Source: SICV01 sp038045265 (GTDB taxonomy: Archaea > Nanobdellota > Nanobdellia > Pacearchaeales > GW2011-AR1). From it: DNA of 64,000 nt. Shown here in pieces: positions 16,779 through 24,670 of the stretch (its first letter is position 1; the number at the start of each line of letters is the position of its first letter). The translations under genes were made by a program, and so were the position numbers. The stretch spans positions 1 to 64,000 of the forward strand of contig JBBSYL010000010.1 of the NCBI GenBank assembly GCA_038045265.1, read 5' to 3'. Under the pieces are notes generated by a model. It searched no databases and had not been told where the DNA came from. It saw nothing but the letters and a program-made list of their open reading frames with translations.

Positions 16779-16786
16779 TTTTTAAA
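16779..16786 (-). promoter_or_regulatory. Own TATA element of secY in the 30-base gap after uL15
   Basis: TTTAAAAA on the minus strand, exactly 21 bases before the secY ATG at 16757. It suggests secY can be transcribed independently of the ribosomal operon. Confidence 0.6.
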
Positions 16787-16787
16787 G

Positions 16788-17216
16788 TTAAGCTTGTGAT
16801 TCTGGACTCTCAATTATAATCTCGCTTCCTGAAGATTTTATCTTATCCAGTGCAGAAGAAGAGACTGCAGATGCATTTATTTTTATCTTTGACTTAAGTT
16901 CTCCAGTTCCTAATATTTTATAACCTTTCAAATTTACTTCTTTAAGTCCTTTTGAAGAATAATTGTCCTCTATATCTCTAAGATTTATTGATTTAAGTTT
17001 TTTAGGAACGGTTCCACGCCTTAATGTTCTGCTTTTTCCGAAATATTTCTTATCCATATTCAAGATAAGTGTCTTTCTCTGATCCGCTCTCTTTCCTGTG
17101 CCTGCCATCCCTTTTCCTCCACGATTACCTGAACCTCTAGTTCTTTCCTTTGCGCCTCTAAAAGCTGTTTGATGTGCGTGTCTTCTTCCCGACTTTCTTC
17201 TCTTTTTTACTTTCAT
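16788..17216 (-). CDS. rpl15: Large-subunit ribosomal protein uL15
   Basis: The 142-residue protein has the Gly/Arg-rich N-terminal tail of archaeal uL15 (GSGNRGGKGMAGTGKRADQR) and a C-terminal domain with YKILGTGELKSKIKINASA. It binds 23S rRNA during late 50S assembly. It overlaps the uL30 stop by 4 bases and is the last clear ribosomal gene of this operon before secY. Confidence 0.95.
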   Translation of the reverse strand: MKVKKRRKSGRRHAHQTAFRGAKERTRGSGNRGGKGMAGTGKRADQRKTLILNMDKKYFGKSRTLRRGTVPKKLKSINLRDIEDNYSSKGLKEVNLKGYKILGTGELKSKIKINASAVSSSALDKIKSSGSEIIIESPESQA

Positions 17217-17629
17217 AGCATTCTCTCCAATAATTTAAAGATCTTGTCTTTGTGATCACCTAAAACTCCTCTTTTTGTTCCGAAGTGAAGTTTAGAATCT
17301 ATTCCAGACCTCGGAGGATGCAATCTGAAAAATGGCTTTATGGATAATTCATCTACCTTTCCTGTTTTCAACTCCTGAATAACTTTTTTCGCATCTACTT
17401 TCTTTTTATCTTTAGCAATTCCTCTTGCCGAAATTAGCTTTTCAATCTGCTCTTCCGTTAACTTTCCAAAAGCGACAAAATTTCTTAAATGGTTTAAAAT
17501 GTCTAAATTTTCCTTTGTCTCCTTAAGAAGGACAGCAGAATATTTTCTTCTGAGTCTTATTCTCGACAGAGATTCCTCTACCCTGCCCCATATATCCACA
17601 TTGCCTGCAATTCTTATTACTATTATCAT
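17213..17629 (-). CDS. rpl30: Large-subunit ribosomal protein uL30 (archaeal long form)
   Basis: The 138-residue protein has the uL30 core at the N-terminus (VIRIAGNVDIWGRVEESLSR) and the archaeal/eukaryotic extension ending FFRLHPPRSGIDSKLHFG. Bacterial forms are only about 60 residues. It sits between uS5 and uL15 as in other archaea, with short start/stop overlaps on both sides that indicate translational coupling. Confidence 0.95.
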   Translation of the reverse strand: MIIVIRIAGNVDIWGRVEESLSRIRLRRKYSAVLLKETKENLDILNHLRNFVAFGKLTEEQIEKLISARGIAKDKKKVDAKKVIQELKTGKVDELSIKPFFRLHPPRSGIDSKLHFGTKRGVLGDHKDKIFKLLERML

Positions 17630-18429
17630 ATTTCCATTAAGTTTGTTTTATTTAGTGCGTCCATACATGCTCTTGCCAAGTTAAATGTTGTCCTGACATT
17701 ACCTGAAGATTTACTGTAAACATCTTTTACTCCTGCGAGTCTTAAAATCTTTTTACACTGATCTCCTGCAACTAATCCTGTTCCCCTCGGTGCAGGTATG
17801 AACTTTATTTTCACAGAGCCGCACTTCCCTTCGACGACAAATGGAACAGTATGCGGTTCGTGTTTTCCTTCTTCCTGAGATTCATAACCTAGAGTTATCT
17901 TTTGAAGATCTAATTTGGCTTTTCTTACTGCTTTTGCCCTAGCTGGAAGAGTTTCTTTTGCTTTTCCAAAACCAAGCCCAACGCGGCCTTTCTTATCTCC
18001 CACTACAGCCATACATGAAAAGGTAACAACATTTCCTTCTTTTGTTTTCTTTTGAGTCTGTCTCCAGGCTCTTCTCTTTCCTCCGCCGAATTTTCCTTTC
18101 GCTTGACCTATTAAGAGAAGATCAAATTCGAGATTTATTAGTGTGTCTATAACTTCCGGCTCGAGGATTTTTCTCTTTGCTGAAAGCAATTTATCTAAAT
18201 CTTTCTCTTTTCCATGTTTGACAAGTTTTCCTAGAGCAGTTTTAGGAACCCATTCCTCAAGAGATCTCCTCCTATCTTCTTTTTCCTTCTGCTCAATCCT
18301 TTCCTGTCTGGACAATCTAACTTCTTTCACTTCCTCAGAATCCTGATCTTGAATTTCCAGCTTCGCAACTTCTTCAGGTACGGGTTCAATAAGGTCTTTT
18401 GGTTGGTTTCTTGTTTCTTTTTCAGCCAT
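17626..18429 (-). CDS. rps5: Small-subunit ribosomal protein uS5 with N-terminal extension
   Basis: The 267-residue protein has the S5 double-stranded RNA-binding domain (VVGDKKGRVGLGFGKAKET) and the C-terminal domain (KIKFIPAPRGTGLVAGDQCK and YSKSSGNVRTTFNLARACMD). These carry the decoding-centre residues. The first 45 or so residues are an extra charged stretch rich in Glu and Gln, so the protein is longer than the roughly 210-240 residues usual in archaea. It overlaps uL18 upstream by 8 bases. Confidence 0.95.
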   Translation of the reverse strand: MAEKETRNQPKDLIEPVPEEVAKLEIQDQDSEEVKEVRLSRQERIEQKEKEDRRRSLEEWVPKTALGKLVKHGKEKDLDKLLSAKRKILEPEVIDTLINLEFDLLLIGQAKGKFGGGKRRAWRQTQKKTKEGNVVTFSCMAVVGDKKGRVGLGFGKAKETLPARAKAVRKAKLDLQKITLGYESQEEGKHEPHTVPFVVEGKCGSVKIKFIPAPRGTGLVAGDQCKKILRLAGVKDVYSKSSGNVRTTFNLARACMDALNKTNLMEI

Positions 18430-18907
18430 TTTGTATTTTCTGCTTTACTTTAGTAAAGACTTCTCCTCCTTTGCCCTTTTTAGATATTTCCTCCAATGAT
18501 GGAAGTATTTCTTCTGAATGGGGGATAGAGATTCCTGCATCTAAAATTCCCTTAAGAAGTGCGTAGATTCTTGACTTTTCTATATTTCTGTACAAACCAA
18601 TATCTAGCACAGCAAATTTTACTTTTGATTTTGCAACATTACCCAGCATCAAACCTGTAAGGTAAGATGCTTGAATGCTCTTAAGGCTTCCAGATAAATC
18701 TACAGGCCATCCTTTCGAAAGAAGGGCTTTTGAAGTTAAACCATACAAAACTTTGTCCTGTGCTCCTTCACTTTCAATTATCTGCGCAAGCATATACTGA
18801 TTCGACTTTCTTATTACTAATCTGGGTTTTCCAGACTTAAGAAGATTTAATCTAAGACGATAATCTGTCTTTCCTTCTTTTCTTCTTCTTTTTAAAGTTC
18901 TAGACAT
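18422..18907 (-). CDS. rpl18: Large-subunit ribosomal protein uL18
   Basis: The 161-residue protein has the 5S rRNA-binding uL18 motifs: RRKEGKTDYRLRLNLLKSGK near the start and PRLVIRKSNQYMLAQII. The AVLDIGLYRNIEKSRIYALL region matches the central domain. The C-terminus is shorter than in some archaea. It overlaps eL19 and uS5, within the usual eL19-uL18-uS5 order. Confidence 0.95.
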   Translation of the reverse strand: MSRTLKRRRKEGKTDYRLRLNLLKSGKPRLVIRKSNQYMLAQIIESEGAQDKVLYGLTSKALLSKGWPVDLSGSLKSIQASYLTGLMLGNVAKSKVKFAVLDIGLYRNIEKSRIYALLKGILDAGISIPHSEEILPSLEEISKKGKGGEVFTKVKQKIQNG

Positions 18908-19319
18908 TTTGACCTCCAGAGAGAGCTTGAATTCTTTCTTTAAGATGTGCTTTGCTTCTGAACATACTTGCTCTTATCTCTTTTCTTATCTGCCAGTAGA
19001 GTTCTGGCGCCATCTTTTTTCTAAATTTCAATTCCATAATATAACCTCTCAATTTTCTTGTCAACTTGATATAATTTGCTTTACTATTTTTTACCTTCTT
19101 CTTAATACTTCCTAGCCCTCTTCTTGTTTTTCTCCTCACTATTGTCTTTCTACCATTAACTTCTTTGATTAAAATTGCCTTGTCCGCAAGCAAATCTCTT
19201 ATATCTTGTTTAGTTATGGCCTCTTTTATGTCTGAAAGCCTTTCTATATTGAATACTATTCTTGAAACTCCCACATGGAGTGTTTTTGCTGCAAGCATCT
19301 TTTTCTTATTAAGTTGCAT
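18900..19319 (-). CDS. rpl19e: Large-subunit ribosomal protein eL19
   Basis: About 139 residues from the ATG at 19319. I chose this start because the conserved family start MQLNKKKMLAAKTLHVG begins there; an upstream start at 19346 would add nine unlikely residues. The rest (TRRGLGSIKKKVKNSKANY, LYWQIRKEIRASMFRSKAHL) is typical eL19, a basic protein that bridges the subunits. Its start overlaps the eL32 stop by 11 bases. Confidence 0.95.
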   Translation of the reverse strand: MQLNKKKMLAAKTLHVGVSRIVFNIERLSDIKEAITKQDIRDLLADKAILIKEVNGRKTIVRRKTRRGLGSIKKKVKNSKANYIKLTRKLRGYIMELKFRKKMAPELYWQIRKEIRASMFRSKAHLKERIQALSGGQNV

Positions 19320-19668
19320 CTTTTTGCCTCCTGACTCTTGGCTCAAGTACTTTAAGTTTTAATTCAAGAGCCTTCTTCAAAACATCTATTTTTTTCTTCG
19401 CCCCGATTTTCGCTATAACTACAATTGAATCTTTCCCAACACTCTGCAAATCATTTACATTATAAACTAAGACTGGATTAAGGCCAAGAATCTTTCCTCT
19501 AACATTTTTCATCTTTCTAAAACCAAGTGAAGGTTGTACTGGATAGCTAAACCTTTTTCTTCTTATTTTATTATGTCTTCCTCGAGGTTTTCTCCACTTC
19601 TGAAGTTTTTTTCTTCCTCTGCCTATTCTTGAATATCTTGTTGTGTCTTGTCTGACGAATTTACGCAT
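19309..19668 (-). CDS. rpl32e: Large-subunit ribosomal protein eL32
   Basis: The 119-residue protein shows the eL32 core: FVRQDTTRYSRIGRGRKK, KWRKPRGRHNKIRRKRF and YPVQPSLGFRKMKNVRG. It is an archaeal/eukaryotic large-subunit protein without a bacterial counterpart. It lies between uL6 and eL19, with short overlaps to both, as in other archaea. Confidence 0.96.
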   Translation of the reverse strand: MRKFVRQDTTRYSRIGRGRKKLQKWRKPRGRHNKIRRKRFSYPVQPSLGFRKMKNVRGKILGLNPVLVYNVNDLQSVGKDSIVVIAKIGAKKKIDVLKKALELKLKVLEPRVRRQKDAT

Positions 19669-20209
19669 TTGAGTCTCCTCCGGCTTTTTCTGTTATGTAT
19701 ATACCATCTTGAAATATTCTTCTATCTCTGTTTTTCACCTTTGTTGCTCTTTCTATATTTGCTGCTGACAATCCTGCTGCTTCCTTATCTCTTGACCGTA
19801 GAATAATTTTTGTTCCTTTGATTTCTGTTTTAACTCCTGCAAAGATTTTTGCTTTTCTTGATGTTTTCTCACCCAAGAAATTGTTTATTATGAGACTTTC
19901 TCCCTCTAACTTCAGAGTCATAGGAAAATGAACATTGCATGCTTCCAAAGTGTAGACATATTCTCTATCCAATCCTTTGAAGAGGTTCTTAAGATGTGCA
20001 ACTAATGAGATTATATTTTTGTAAATATTTTTATTTCCTCTTTCTGCAGAAAGAATTATTTCTGATCCTTTGATCTCTATTTTAATTCCTGGAATGTTAA
20101 CACTCTTTGAAAGAGAATTTGAACTCTTTGTACAGACAATAGAATTATCTTTCAACTCGCATACTACTCCAGAAGGAATATCTAACTTTTCTTCTAATTT
20201 CTTTCTCAT
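19661..20209 (-). CDS. rpl6: Large-subunit ribosomal protein uL6
   Basis: The 182-residue protein has the two-repeat uL6 fold, with VNIPGIKIEIKGSEIILSAE in the first repeat and FLGEKTSRKAKIFAGVKTEI at the start of the second. The C-terminus (RRIFQDGIYITEK) is typical of the archaeal form. uL6 lies near the sarcin-ricin loop and the factor-binding centre. It shares a base with the uS8 gene upstream. Confidence 0.95.
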   Translation of the reverse strand: MRKKLEEKLDIPSGVVCELKDNSIVCTKSSNSLSKSVNIPGIKIEIKGSEIILSAERGNKNIYKNIISLVAHLKNLFKGLDREYVYTLEACNVHFPMTLKLEGESLIINNFLGEKTSRKAKIFAGVKTEIKGTKIILRSRDKEAAGLSAANIERATKVKNRDRRIFQDGIYITEKAGGDSNA

Positions 20210-20583
20210 TAAAAGAAATAAGCCAAAAGGCTTCCTCCCTTTCCTTTTTCTTCAGCAGTACTATTGGTCATAATGCCCTCATTTGTTGAAACTACGAGCA
20301 TTCCAAGGTTTTTTGCTGGAAGATATCTCGAAACATATTTTTCATATTCTTCCGCTTTTACTATAAATCTTGGCTTTACTGCATTGCACCCATTGAGTTT
20401 ACCGAACTCTATTGCCAAATTGTTTTTATCTAGAGAATAATTTTTAACATATCCTTTAAGTTTGGCTAGTGCAAGCACTACAAGTAAAAGCTTTGAATGT
20501 CTCTTTAAAACTAAGCTTGTTTTCCTCGCCTTTTTGGCGTTCATCATCTGGTTTAATGCGTCTGCAAGTATATCTTGGCTCAT
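20209..20583 (-). CDS. rps8: Small-subunit ribosomal protein uS8
   Basis: The 124-residue protein has the family start (DILADALNQMMNAKKARKTS) and the C-terminal signature LGMLVVSTNEGIMTNSTAEE with AYFF at the end. uS8 binds the central domain of 16S rRNA and organises the platform. It sits between uS14 and uL6 as expected. Confidence 0.96.
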   Translation of the reverse strand: MSQDILADALNQMMNAKKARKTSLVLKRHSKLLLVVLALAKLKGYVKNYSLDKNNLAIEFGKLNGCNAVKPRFIVKAEEYEKYVSRYLPAKNLGMLVVSTNEGIMTNSTAEEKGKGGSLLAYFF

Positions 20584-20584
20584 G

Positions 20585-20815
20585 TTAGTTGTATTTTTTG
20601 AAACCTATTTCCTCCGCTATTTCTCTGAATGCTTGTCTGCACATATTGATTCCATATTGTTTAATGTGTCCTCCAAACTGTCCTGTTCTCTGACATCTCC
20701 TAAGTGCTTTGCCTGTTGTTCTATCCTTTGGTTTGTTGAATTTCAGAAACTTGGCGGCTTTTGCAGGCTTGTGTTTTATCTGTTTCAAAATTTTATTCCA
20801 ATGGCTTGCTGTCAT
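20585..20815 (-). CDS. rps14: Small-subunit ribosomal protein uS14 with incomplete zinc site
   Basis: The 76-residue protein matches uS14 in the segment RTGQFGGHIKQYGINMCRQA and FREIAEEIGFKKYN at the end. Archaeal uS14 normally carries four zinc-binding cysteines as CxxC...CxxC. Here only Cys41 and Cys59 remain; the first position is Leu38 and the last is Ala62. The zinc site is therefore probably lost. It also has an extended basic N-terminus of about 30 residues. It lies between uL5 and uS8 in the normal order. Confidence 0.95.
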   Translation of the reverse strand: MTASHWNKILKQIKHKPAKAAKFLKFNKPKDRTTGKALRRCQRTGQFGGHIKQYGINMCRQAFREIAEEIGFKKYN

Positions 20816-20816
20816 T

Positions 20817-21338
20817 TTATTCTACTTCAGTCTTAAAGACTTCCCCCATGTAATTTTCGATTTCATTTTTTTGAACTTGTTGTTTTAAGGCAATATAGCC
20901 AGATTTTATTTTTTTTCTTTGAACTCTTAATCCTGGTCTGCAGAAAACAACAGTTACATTTAATCCTCTAATTCCTATATCTCTCTGATATTCTATGCCT
21001 GGTATTTCTATGTATTCTTTTATCCCGAATGAAAAATGATTATCTGCTATTTGTTTTCCTTTAAGTTTATTATCTATTGCTCCGAGCAATCTTCTTAATA
21101 ATTCATTTGCTTCTTTGCCTCTAAGAGTTATTCTTGTTCCAACTTCTAAACCAGGCCTAACTCCAAAATCTGGGATCCTTTTATTTGAAGTAATTATTTG
21201 GGCTTTTCTTTTTGTTAACAATTCAAGAAGTTTTTTTGCTTTCTGGAGGTCATCCCCTACTGCGCCTGCGCTTACAACTACTTTTTCCATTTTTATTTTT
21301 CTCATTGGATTTTCTTTCATTTGCATTTGTGCTTTCAT
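20817..21338 (-). CDS. rpl5: Large-subunit ribosomal protein uL5
   Basis: The 173-residue protein has typical archaeal uL5 segments: MEKVVVSAGAVGDDLQKAKK, LTKRKAQIITSNKRIPDFGV and GIRGLNVTVVFCRPGLRVQR. uL5 binds 5S rRNA and contacts P-site tRNA. The start at 21338 overlaps eS4 by 4 bases; an alternative Met twelve codons later is possible. Confidence 0.95.
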   Translation of the reverse strand: MKAQMQMKENPMRKIKMEKVVVSAGAVGDDLQKAKKLLELLTKRKAQIITSNKRIPDFGVRPGLEVGTRITLRGKEANELLRRLLGAIDNKLKGKQIADNHFSFGIKEYIEIPGIEYQRDIGIRGLNVTVVFCRPGLRVQRKKIKSGYIALKQQVQKNEIENYMGEVFKTEVE

Positions 21339-21952
21339 TGTACTATAATACTCCTCATTGGAAGAGATTTTATCTCCTTGTCTATCTTTAAAACTATTAA
21401 ATTTTCTTTTTTAGATTCTATTGTGCCATGCTTGCCCGCGTACTTACCTGAAAATACGAAAGCCTTTGCTCCTTTTTCGCATGCAACGTGGGATTTTATA
21501 TTTCCGTTCTTATCAAGATATACTGAATCTCCTACCCCTATTTTTTTGTCTGAAATTACGTTCGAACCGTCGTGTAAGTTGAGTTGAATTCTTCCTTTAG
21601 AAATAAGTTTTTTATTAATAACCTTGCAAATTCTTTCTTCTGCATTTGTTTCTTTTAATGAGAATTTTTTTGTTGGCTCAACTGAGAGAACATATTTTTT
21701 ATCAGCTTCAAAAATATTAAAAAGTTTTATACTTTCTTTGAAGTCTTTAACTTCCCCATGGTTTATCTTGAGTAGTTTTCTATGAATCATGCTTTTTACT
21801 TCTCTTGCTGTGCCTGCAAGTTTGAGCATATCCCTTACTGCGAGAACAACTGGGACTGCATTATTGACATCTGATGATGCTCTTGCTATATATTTCGTTC
21901 CCTTTCTCTTGATTGGTATAAATGTTGAAACTTCTTGTCTTGTCTGATGCAT
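21335..21952 (-). CDS. rps4e: Small-subunit ribosomal protein eS4
   Basis: The 205-residue protein has the N-terminal S4-type RNA-binding region (KGTKYIARASSDVNNAVPVV) and, at the C-terminus, a KOW-like turn (FSGKYAGKHGTIESKKENL). eS4 is an archaeal/eukaryotic 30S protein. It lies between uL24 and uL5 as usual. At about 205 residues it is slightly shorter than the usual 235-260. Confidence 0.95.
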   Translation of the reverse strand: MHQTRQEVSTFIPIKRKGTKYIARASSDVNNAVPVVLAVRDMLKLAGTAREVKSMIHRKLLKINHGEVKDFKESIKLFNIFEADKKYVLSVEPTKKFSLKETNAEERICKVINKKLISKGRIQLNLHDGSNVISDKKIGVGDSVYLDKNGNIKSHVACEKGAKAFVFSGKYAGKHGTIESKKENLIVLKIDKEIKSLPMRSIIVQ

Positions 21953-21953
21953 T

Positions 21954-22367
21954 TTATTTCTCCTTCTTGTTTGACTTTGCTTCCACAGATTTTCTGTTCA
22001 ATGCTACAAGGCGTTGTCTGTCTGACTCGTTCAAAGAAATTATTTGAAGAGCTCTTGGATTGAAAGGAACACTAACTTTAGTACCGTCTCTCTTTGAAAC
22101 TTGCAGTCCTTCAATGTTAACAAATGAGCGCTTGAGATTAACAGAAATTACTTTGGCTTGCTTCTTTTTGAAGCGACCGCGCATAACAAGCACTTCATCC
22201 CCTTCTCTGAGGGGAAGATTCCTCTTGCCATACTTTTGTCTTAATAATTTTGACAAATGAGAGCTTAAAAACTTATGCCTTGTATGCAATGGTGCATTAT
22301 GTCTAAACTTATGCTGTTTTCTCGGCTGAATGCTTGACTTCCAAGATGTTGAGAATTTGGATTTCAT
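21954..22367 (-). CDS. rpl24: Large-subunit ribosomal protein uL24
   Basis: The 137-residue protein has the KOW motif LREGDEVLVMRGRFKKKQAK and the following SFVNIEGLQVSKRDGTKVSV, diagnostic of archaeal uL24. This protein starts large-subunit assembly. Its ATG overlaps the stop of the unrecognised 118-residue gene by 4 bases, whereas in most archaea uL24 directly follows uL14. Confidence 0.96.
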   Translation of the reverse strand: MKSKFSTSWKSSIQPRKQHKFRHNAPLHTRHKFLSSHLSKLLRQKYGKRNLPLREGDEVLVMRGRFKKKQAKVISVNLKRSFVNIEGLQVSKRDGTKVSVPFNPRALQIISLNESDRQRLVALNRKSVEAKSNKKEK

Positions 22368-22720
22368 TTTCTTACCCTCATTGCATCTGCCAATCTTGTC
22401 ATTGCAGTTTCATAGGTTCTTCCAACATGTGATTGTAATGGATCATTTATTTTTTTTGCAATTGTGCCTGCCCAAATCCAATTATAAAGAGGAGAAATAT
22501 ATCTGAGTAATAATCCTCTAATTTCTTCAGCACACTCCACTGCCCTAATTGGATCTTCTCTATTCACTGCTTTTACTCCTTCTTCTGAACAATATCTCAT
22601 TAATACTAAACCATCCAATAACAGACAAAATCTTTCGCTAGTTACCCCACTATTCATTACTCTAACTACTCTCTGTCTTTGTTCTTCTAGCTCCGCAGGT
22701 AATTGAATTCCACTCATCAT
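22364..22720 (-). CDS. Unrecognised 118-residue protein embedded in the ribosomal operon
   Basis: I do not recognise this protein. The ATG at 22720 forms an ATGA overlap with the uL14 stop, and its own stop overlaps the uL24 start by 4 bases, so it is built into the operon and probably translationally coupled. The sequence looks all-helical and soluble (for example PAELEEQRQRVVRVMNSG, AVECAEEIRGLLLRYISPL and LQSHVGRTYETAMTRLADAM) and has three cysteines and a WIWAG segment. It is not a basic r-protein. Archaea normally have nothing at this site. A ribosome-linked role is inferred from position only. Confidence 0.7.
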   Translation of the reverse strand: MMSGIQLPAELEEQRQRVVRVMNSGVTSERFCLLLDGLVLMRYCSEEGVKAVNREDPIRAVECAEEIRGLLLRYISPLYNWIWAGTIAKKINDPLQSHVGRTYETAMTRLADAMRVRK

Positions 22721-23118
22721 AGTACGTATTGTGCGATTTTCGCAACCTCTTTCCATCTTTCCATAACTTCCCTTGCTACTGGGCCTTTAATGAATGTTCC
22801 TTTTGGATTTCCTTTTTCATCTTTTAATAATGCACAAGCATTGTCCTCAAAGCAAACTCTTTCTCCAGTATTTCTTTTGTAAGGTTTTCTTTGTCTTATT
22901 ACAATAGCTTCAAACACCTTCCCTTTCATATCTGGTTTTCCTGCTCTTACTGAAACTTTTACAAGGTCTCCAACTTTTGCAAATTGCTGTCTTCCTTTTG
23001 TGACCTTTCCATGCTTTACGCCTGCAATTCTAACAATTCTAGCTCCGGAATTGTCTGAAGCGAGCAAAGAACTTCCCACATTTAAACCTCTAGTTACTCT
23101 AGCTGATACTGCTTTCAT
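22717..23118 (-). CDS. rpl14: Large-subunit ribosomal protein uL14
   Basis: The 133-residue protein has uL14 hallmarks: RGLNVGSSLLASDNSGARIV, GDLVKVSVRAGKPDMKGKVF and VIRQRKPYKRNTGERVCFED. It lies at the 30S interface and near the factor-binding site. It overlaps uS17 upstream by 4 bases and the unrecognised gene downstream. Confidence 0.97.
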   Translation of the reverse strand: MKAVSARVTRGLNVGSSLLASDNSGARIVRIAGVKHGKVTKGRQQFAKVGDLVKVSVRAGKPDMKGKVFEAIVIRQRKPYKRNTGERVCFEDNACALLKDEKGNPKGTFIKGPVAREVMERWKEVAKIAQYVL

Positions 23119-23450
23119 TTCTTTTCCTCCAAATTCGTAGAACGAATCTTTTCAATTACAATTGCGTGAATTATCTTACTTAAAGGTCTGCATTCCTGAA
23201 CTCTAACATAGTCTCCTACTTCGATATTTATTCCTGAAGGAAGGCGAGCATGAATTTTTGTTTTCTTTTTGTAAAATCTTTCATATTTTCTAATTTTAAC
23301 TGTTCTTTCAAATTCTATAACTACTCTTCCTGTAAATTTTTTGACAACTATGCCCTCAAATATTCTTCCTCTTGATGGAACTCTTTCTAAGGCTCCAACT
23401 ATCGATTTAGCTTCTTCTTTCTTTACTTTTATTTTATTTTTTGTTTCCAT
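23115..23450 (-). CDS. rps17: Small-subunit ribosomal protein uS17
   Basis: About 111 residues from the ATG at 23450, which lies 1 base after the eIF1 stop and is preferred over the upstream 23483 start that would run far into eIF1. The core GRIFEGIVVKKFTGRVVIEF and YVRVQECRPLSKIIHAIVIE is uS17. Rpp29 (an RNase P protein), which often lies between eIF1 and uS17 in archaea, is not present. Confidence 0.95.
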   Translation of the reverse strand: METKNKIKVKKEEAKSIVGALERVPSRGRIFEGIVVKKFTGRVVIEFERTVKIRKYERFYKKKTKIHARLPSGINIEVGDYVRVQECRPLSKIIHAIVIEKIRSTNLEEKK

Positions 23451-23451
23451 G

Positions 23452-23760
23452 TTAATCTGAAATTGAGTTGTCGGCGAATCCAAGTTTTACAAGCCAGAGC
23501 CTTACTCTTCTCTTGTGGTCCCCCTGAAGTTCGATTATCCCGTCTTTGACTGTGCCTCCGCAAGCAAGCCCTTCCTTAAGTTTTTTTGCTGTTTCCTTAA
23601 GGTCTACTGTTTTATCGAAACCTGAAACAAGGGTGATTATTTTGCCGTAACGCCTTGACACCTTTGAAACAGTGATTTTTTGGTCGCTTTTAGCAATCTC
23701 TTCGAACACATCGCCTTGCGTCGGGAGGTTGGGTATCTTAAATTCTGAATCGTCTGTCAT
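23452..23760 (-). CDS. Translation initiation factor eIF1/SUI1
   Basis: The 102-residue protein has the SUI1 fold with RYGKIITLVSGFDKTVDLKE, LKEGLACGGTVKDGIIELQG and DHKRRVRLWLVKLGF. It monitors start-codon selection on the 30S subunit. It lies in its typical place between uL29 and uS17, and its start adjoins the uL29 stop. Because most mRNAs here look leaderless, initiation factors may work mainly on 70S or 30S without Shine-Dalgarno pairing. Confidence 0.95.
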   Translation of the reverse strand: MTDDSEFKIPNLPTQGDVFEEIAKSDQKITVSKVSRRYGKIITLVSGFDKTVDLKETAKKLKEGLACGGTVKDGIIELQGDHKRRVRLWLVKLGFADNSISD

Positions 23761-23966
23761 TATCTTTTAGCCGCCACCTCCGATCGTTTTGGTTTGTTCA
23801 TGAACGTTAGTATGCGCGCAACTGCCCTTTTAATCTCTTTGGTTTTTGCTTTGGCTTTATTAGCAGTTACTCCAGATTTTGTAAGCTCAAACTTCAAGTC
23901 TTTCATTTTCTGTTGCAAATCCGCATCAGGCATTTTTTCTATATCTTTAAATTTCAAGAGAGTCAT
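23760..23966 (-). CDS. rpl29: Large-subunit ribosomal protein uL29
   Basis: The 68-residue two-helix protein has ADLQQKMKDLKFELTKSG and KTKEIKRAVARILTFMN, typical of uL29 at the peptide exit tunnel. It lies between uS3 and eIF1, and its start shares a base with the uS3 stop. Confidence 0.94.
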   Translation of the reverse strand: MTLLKFKDIEKMPDADLQQKMKDLKFELTKSGVTANKAKAKTKEIKRAVARILTFMNKPKRSEVAAKR

Positions 23967-24670
23967 TATGCTGTATCCTCCTTTGATTTCTTCCCTTTCT
24001 TAATTTTTTTCTTAACAGGTTCTTCTTTTGAAATATTTTCTTGTGCGGCAAATCTTGCTTTAAGTCCTTCTACAAGCTTTGAATCTACAACTATTCTGTC
24101 ATGTATATGTGCATTAGGTGGTAATATTCTTACTTTTATTCCAACAACTCCTAGAATAGTAACTGCTTGAGATATCGCACTATCGACAACTTTTGCTGGA
24201 TCTCCTGTTTTCTTGAGATATCCTTGCGCGAATCTCCAACTCTTTGCCCTGTCACTTGGAAGTTTTCCTGAAAGAACTATTTCTGCACCGAGAGCTCCTG
24301 AGTTCATTATTTCCTGAAGCATCTTATAGGCAATCACTTTAAATTTCAGAGATCCTTGTCTTTCTAGATTTATTGCTATTTCATCGGCAACAAGTTGTGC
24401 GTCAAGCCTTGGTTGCGTTATTTCAAAGATATCTATATGTGGATTATCAAGGTTGAATCTCTTTTTTAGGACTCTTGTAAGCTCTTCTATTTTCTCTCCC
24501 TTCCTTCCTATAACTAAACCTGGTTTTGAAGTAGAAATAACAATTTTTTCTCCTATTGGGGTGTATTCTACTGAAACTCCAGAAATTCTGCCTTTACCAA
24601 GTTCATGCTTTATGTACTCTTTCACTCCCAATTCTCCTTTCTTAAACTGAACAAATTTTTTCTCATCCAT
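23966..24670 (-). CDS. rps3: Small-subunit ribosomal protein uS3
   Basis: The 234-residue protein has the N-terminal KH domain (KPGLVIGRKGEKIEELTRVL) and the C-terminal S3 domain (GAEIVLSGKLPSDRAKSWRF). uS3 lines the mRNA entry channel. The C-terminus is a Lys-rich tail. It lies between uL22 and uL29 with start/stop contact at both ends. Confidence 0.96.
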   Translation of the reverse strand: MDEKKFVQFKKGELGVKEYIKHELGKGRISGVSVEYTPIGEKIVISTSKPGLVIGRKGEKIEELTRVLKKRFNLDNPHIDIFEITQPRLDAQLVADEIAINLERQGSLKFKVIAYKMLQEIMNSGALGAEIVLSGKLPSDRAKSWRFAQGYLKKTGDPAKVVDSAISQAVTILGVVGIKVRILPPNAHIHDRIVVDSKLVEGLKARFAAQENISKEEPVKKKIKKGKKSKEDTA

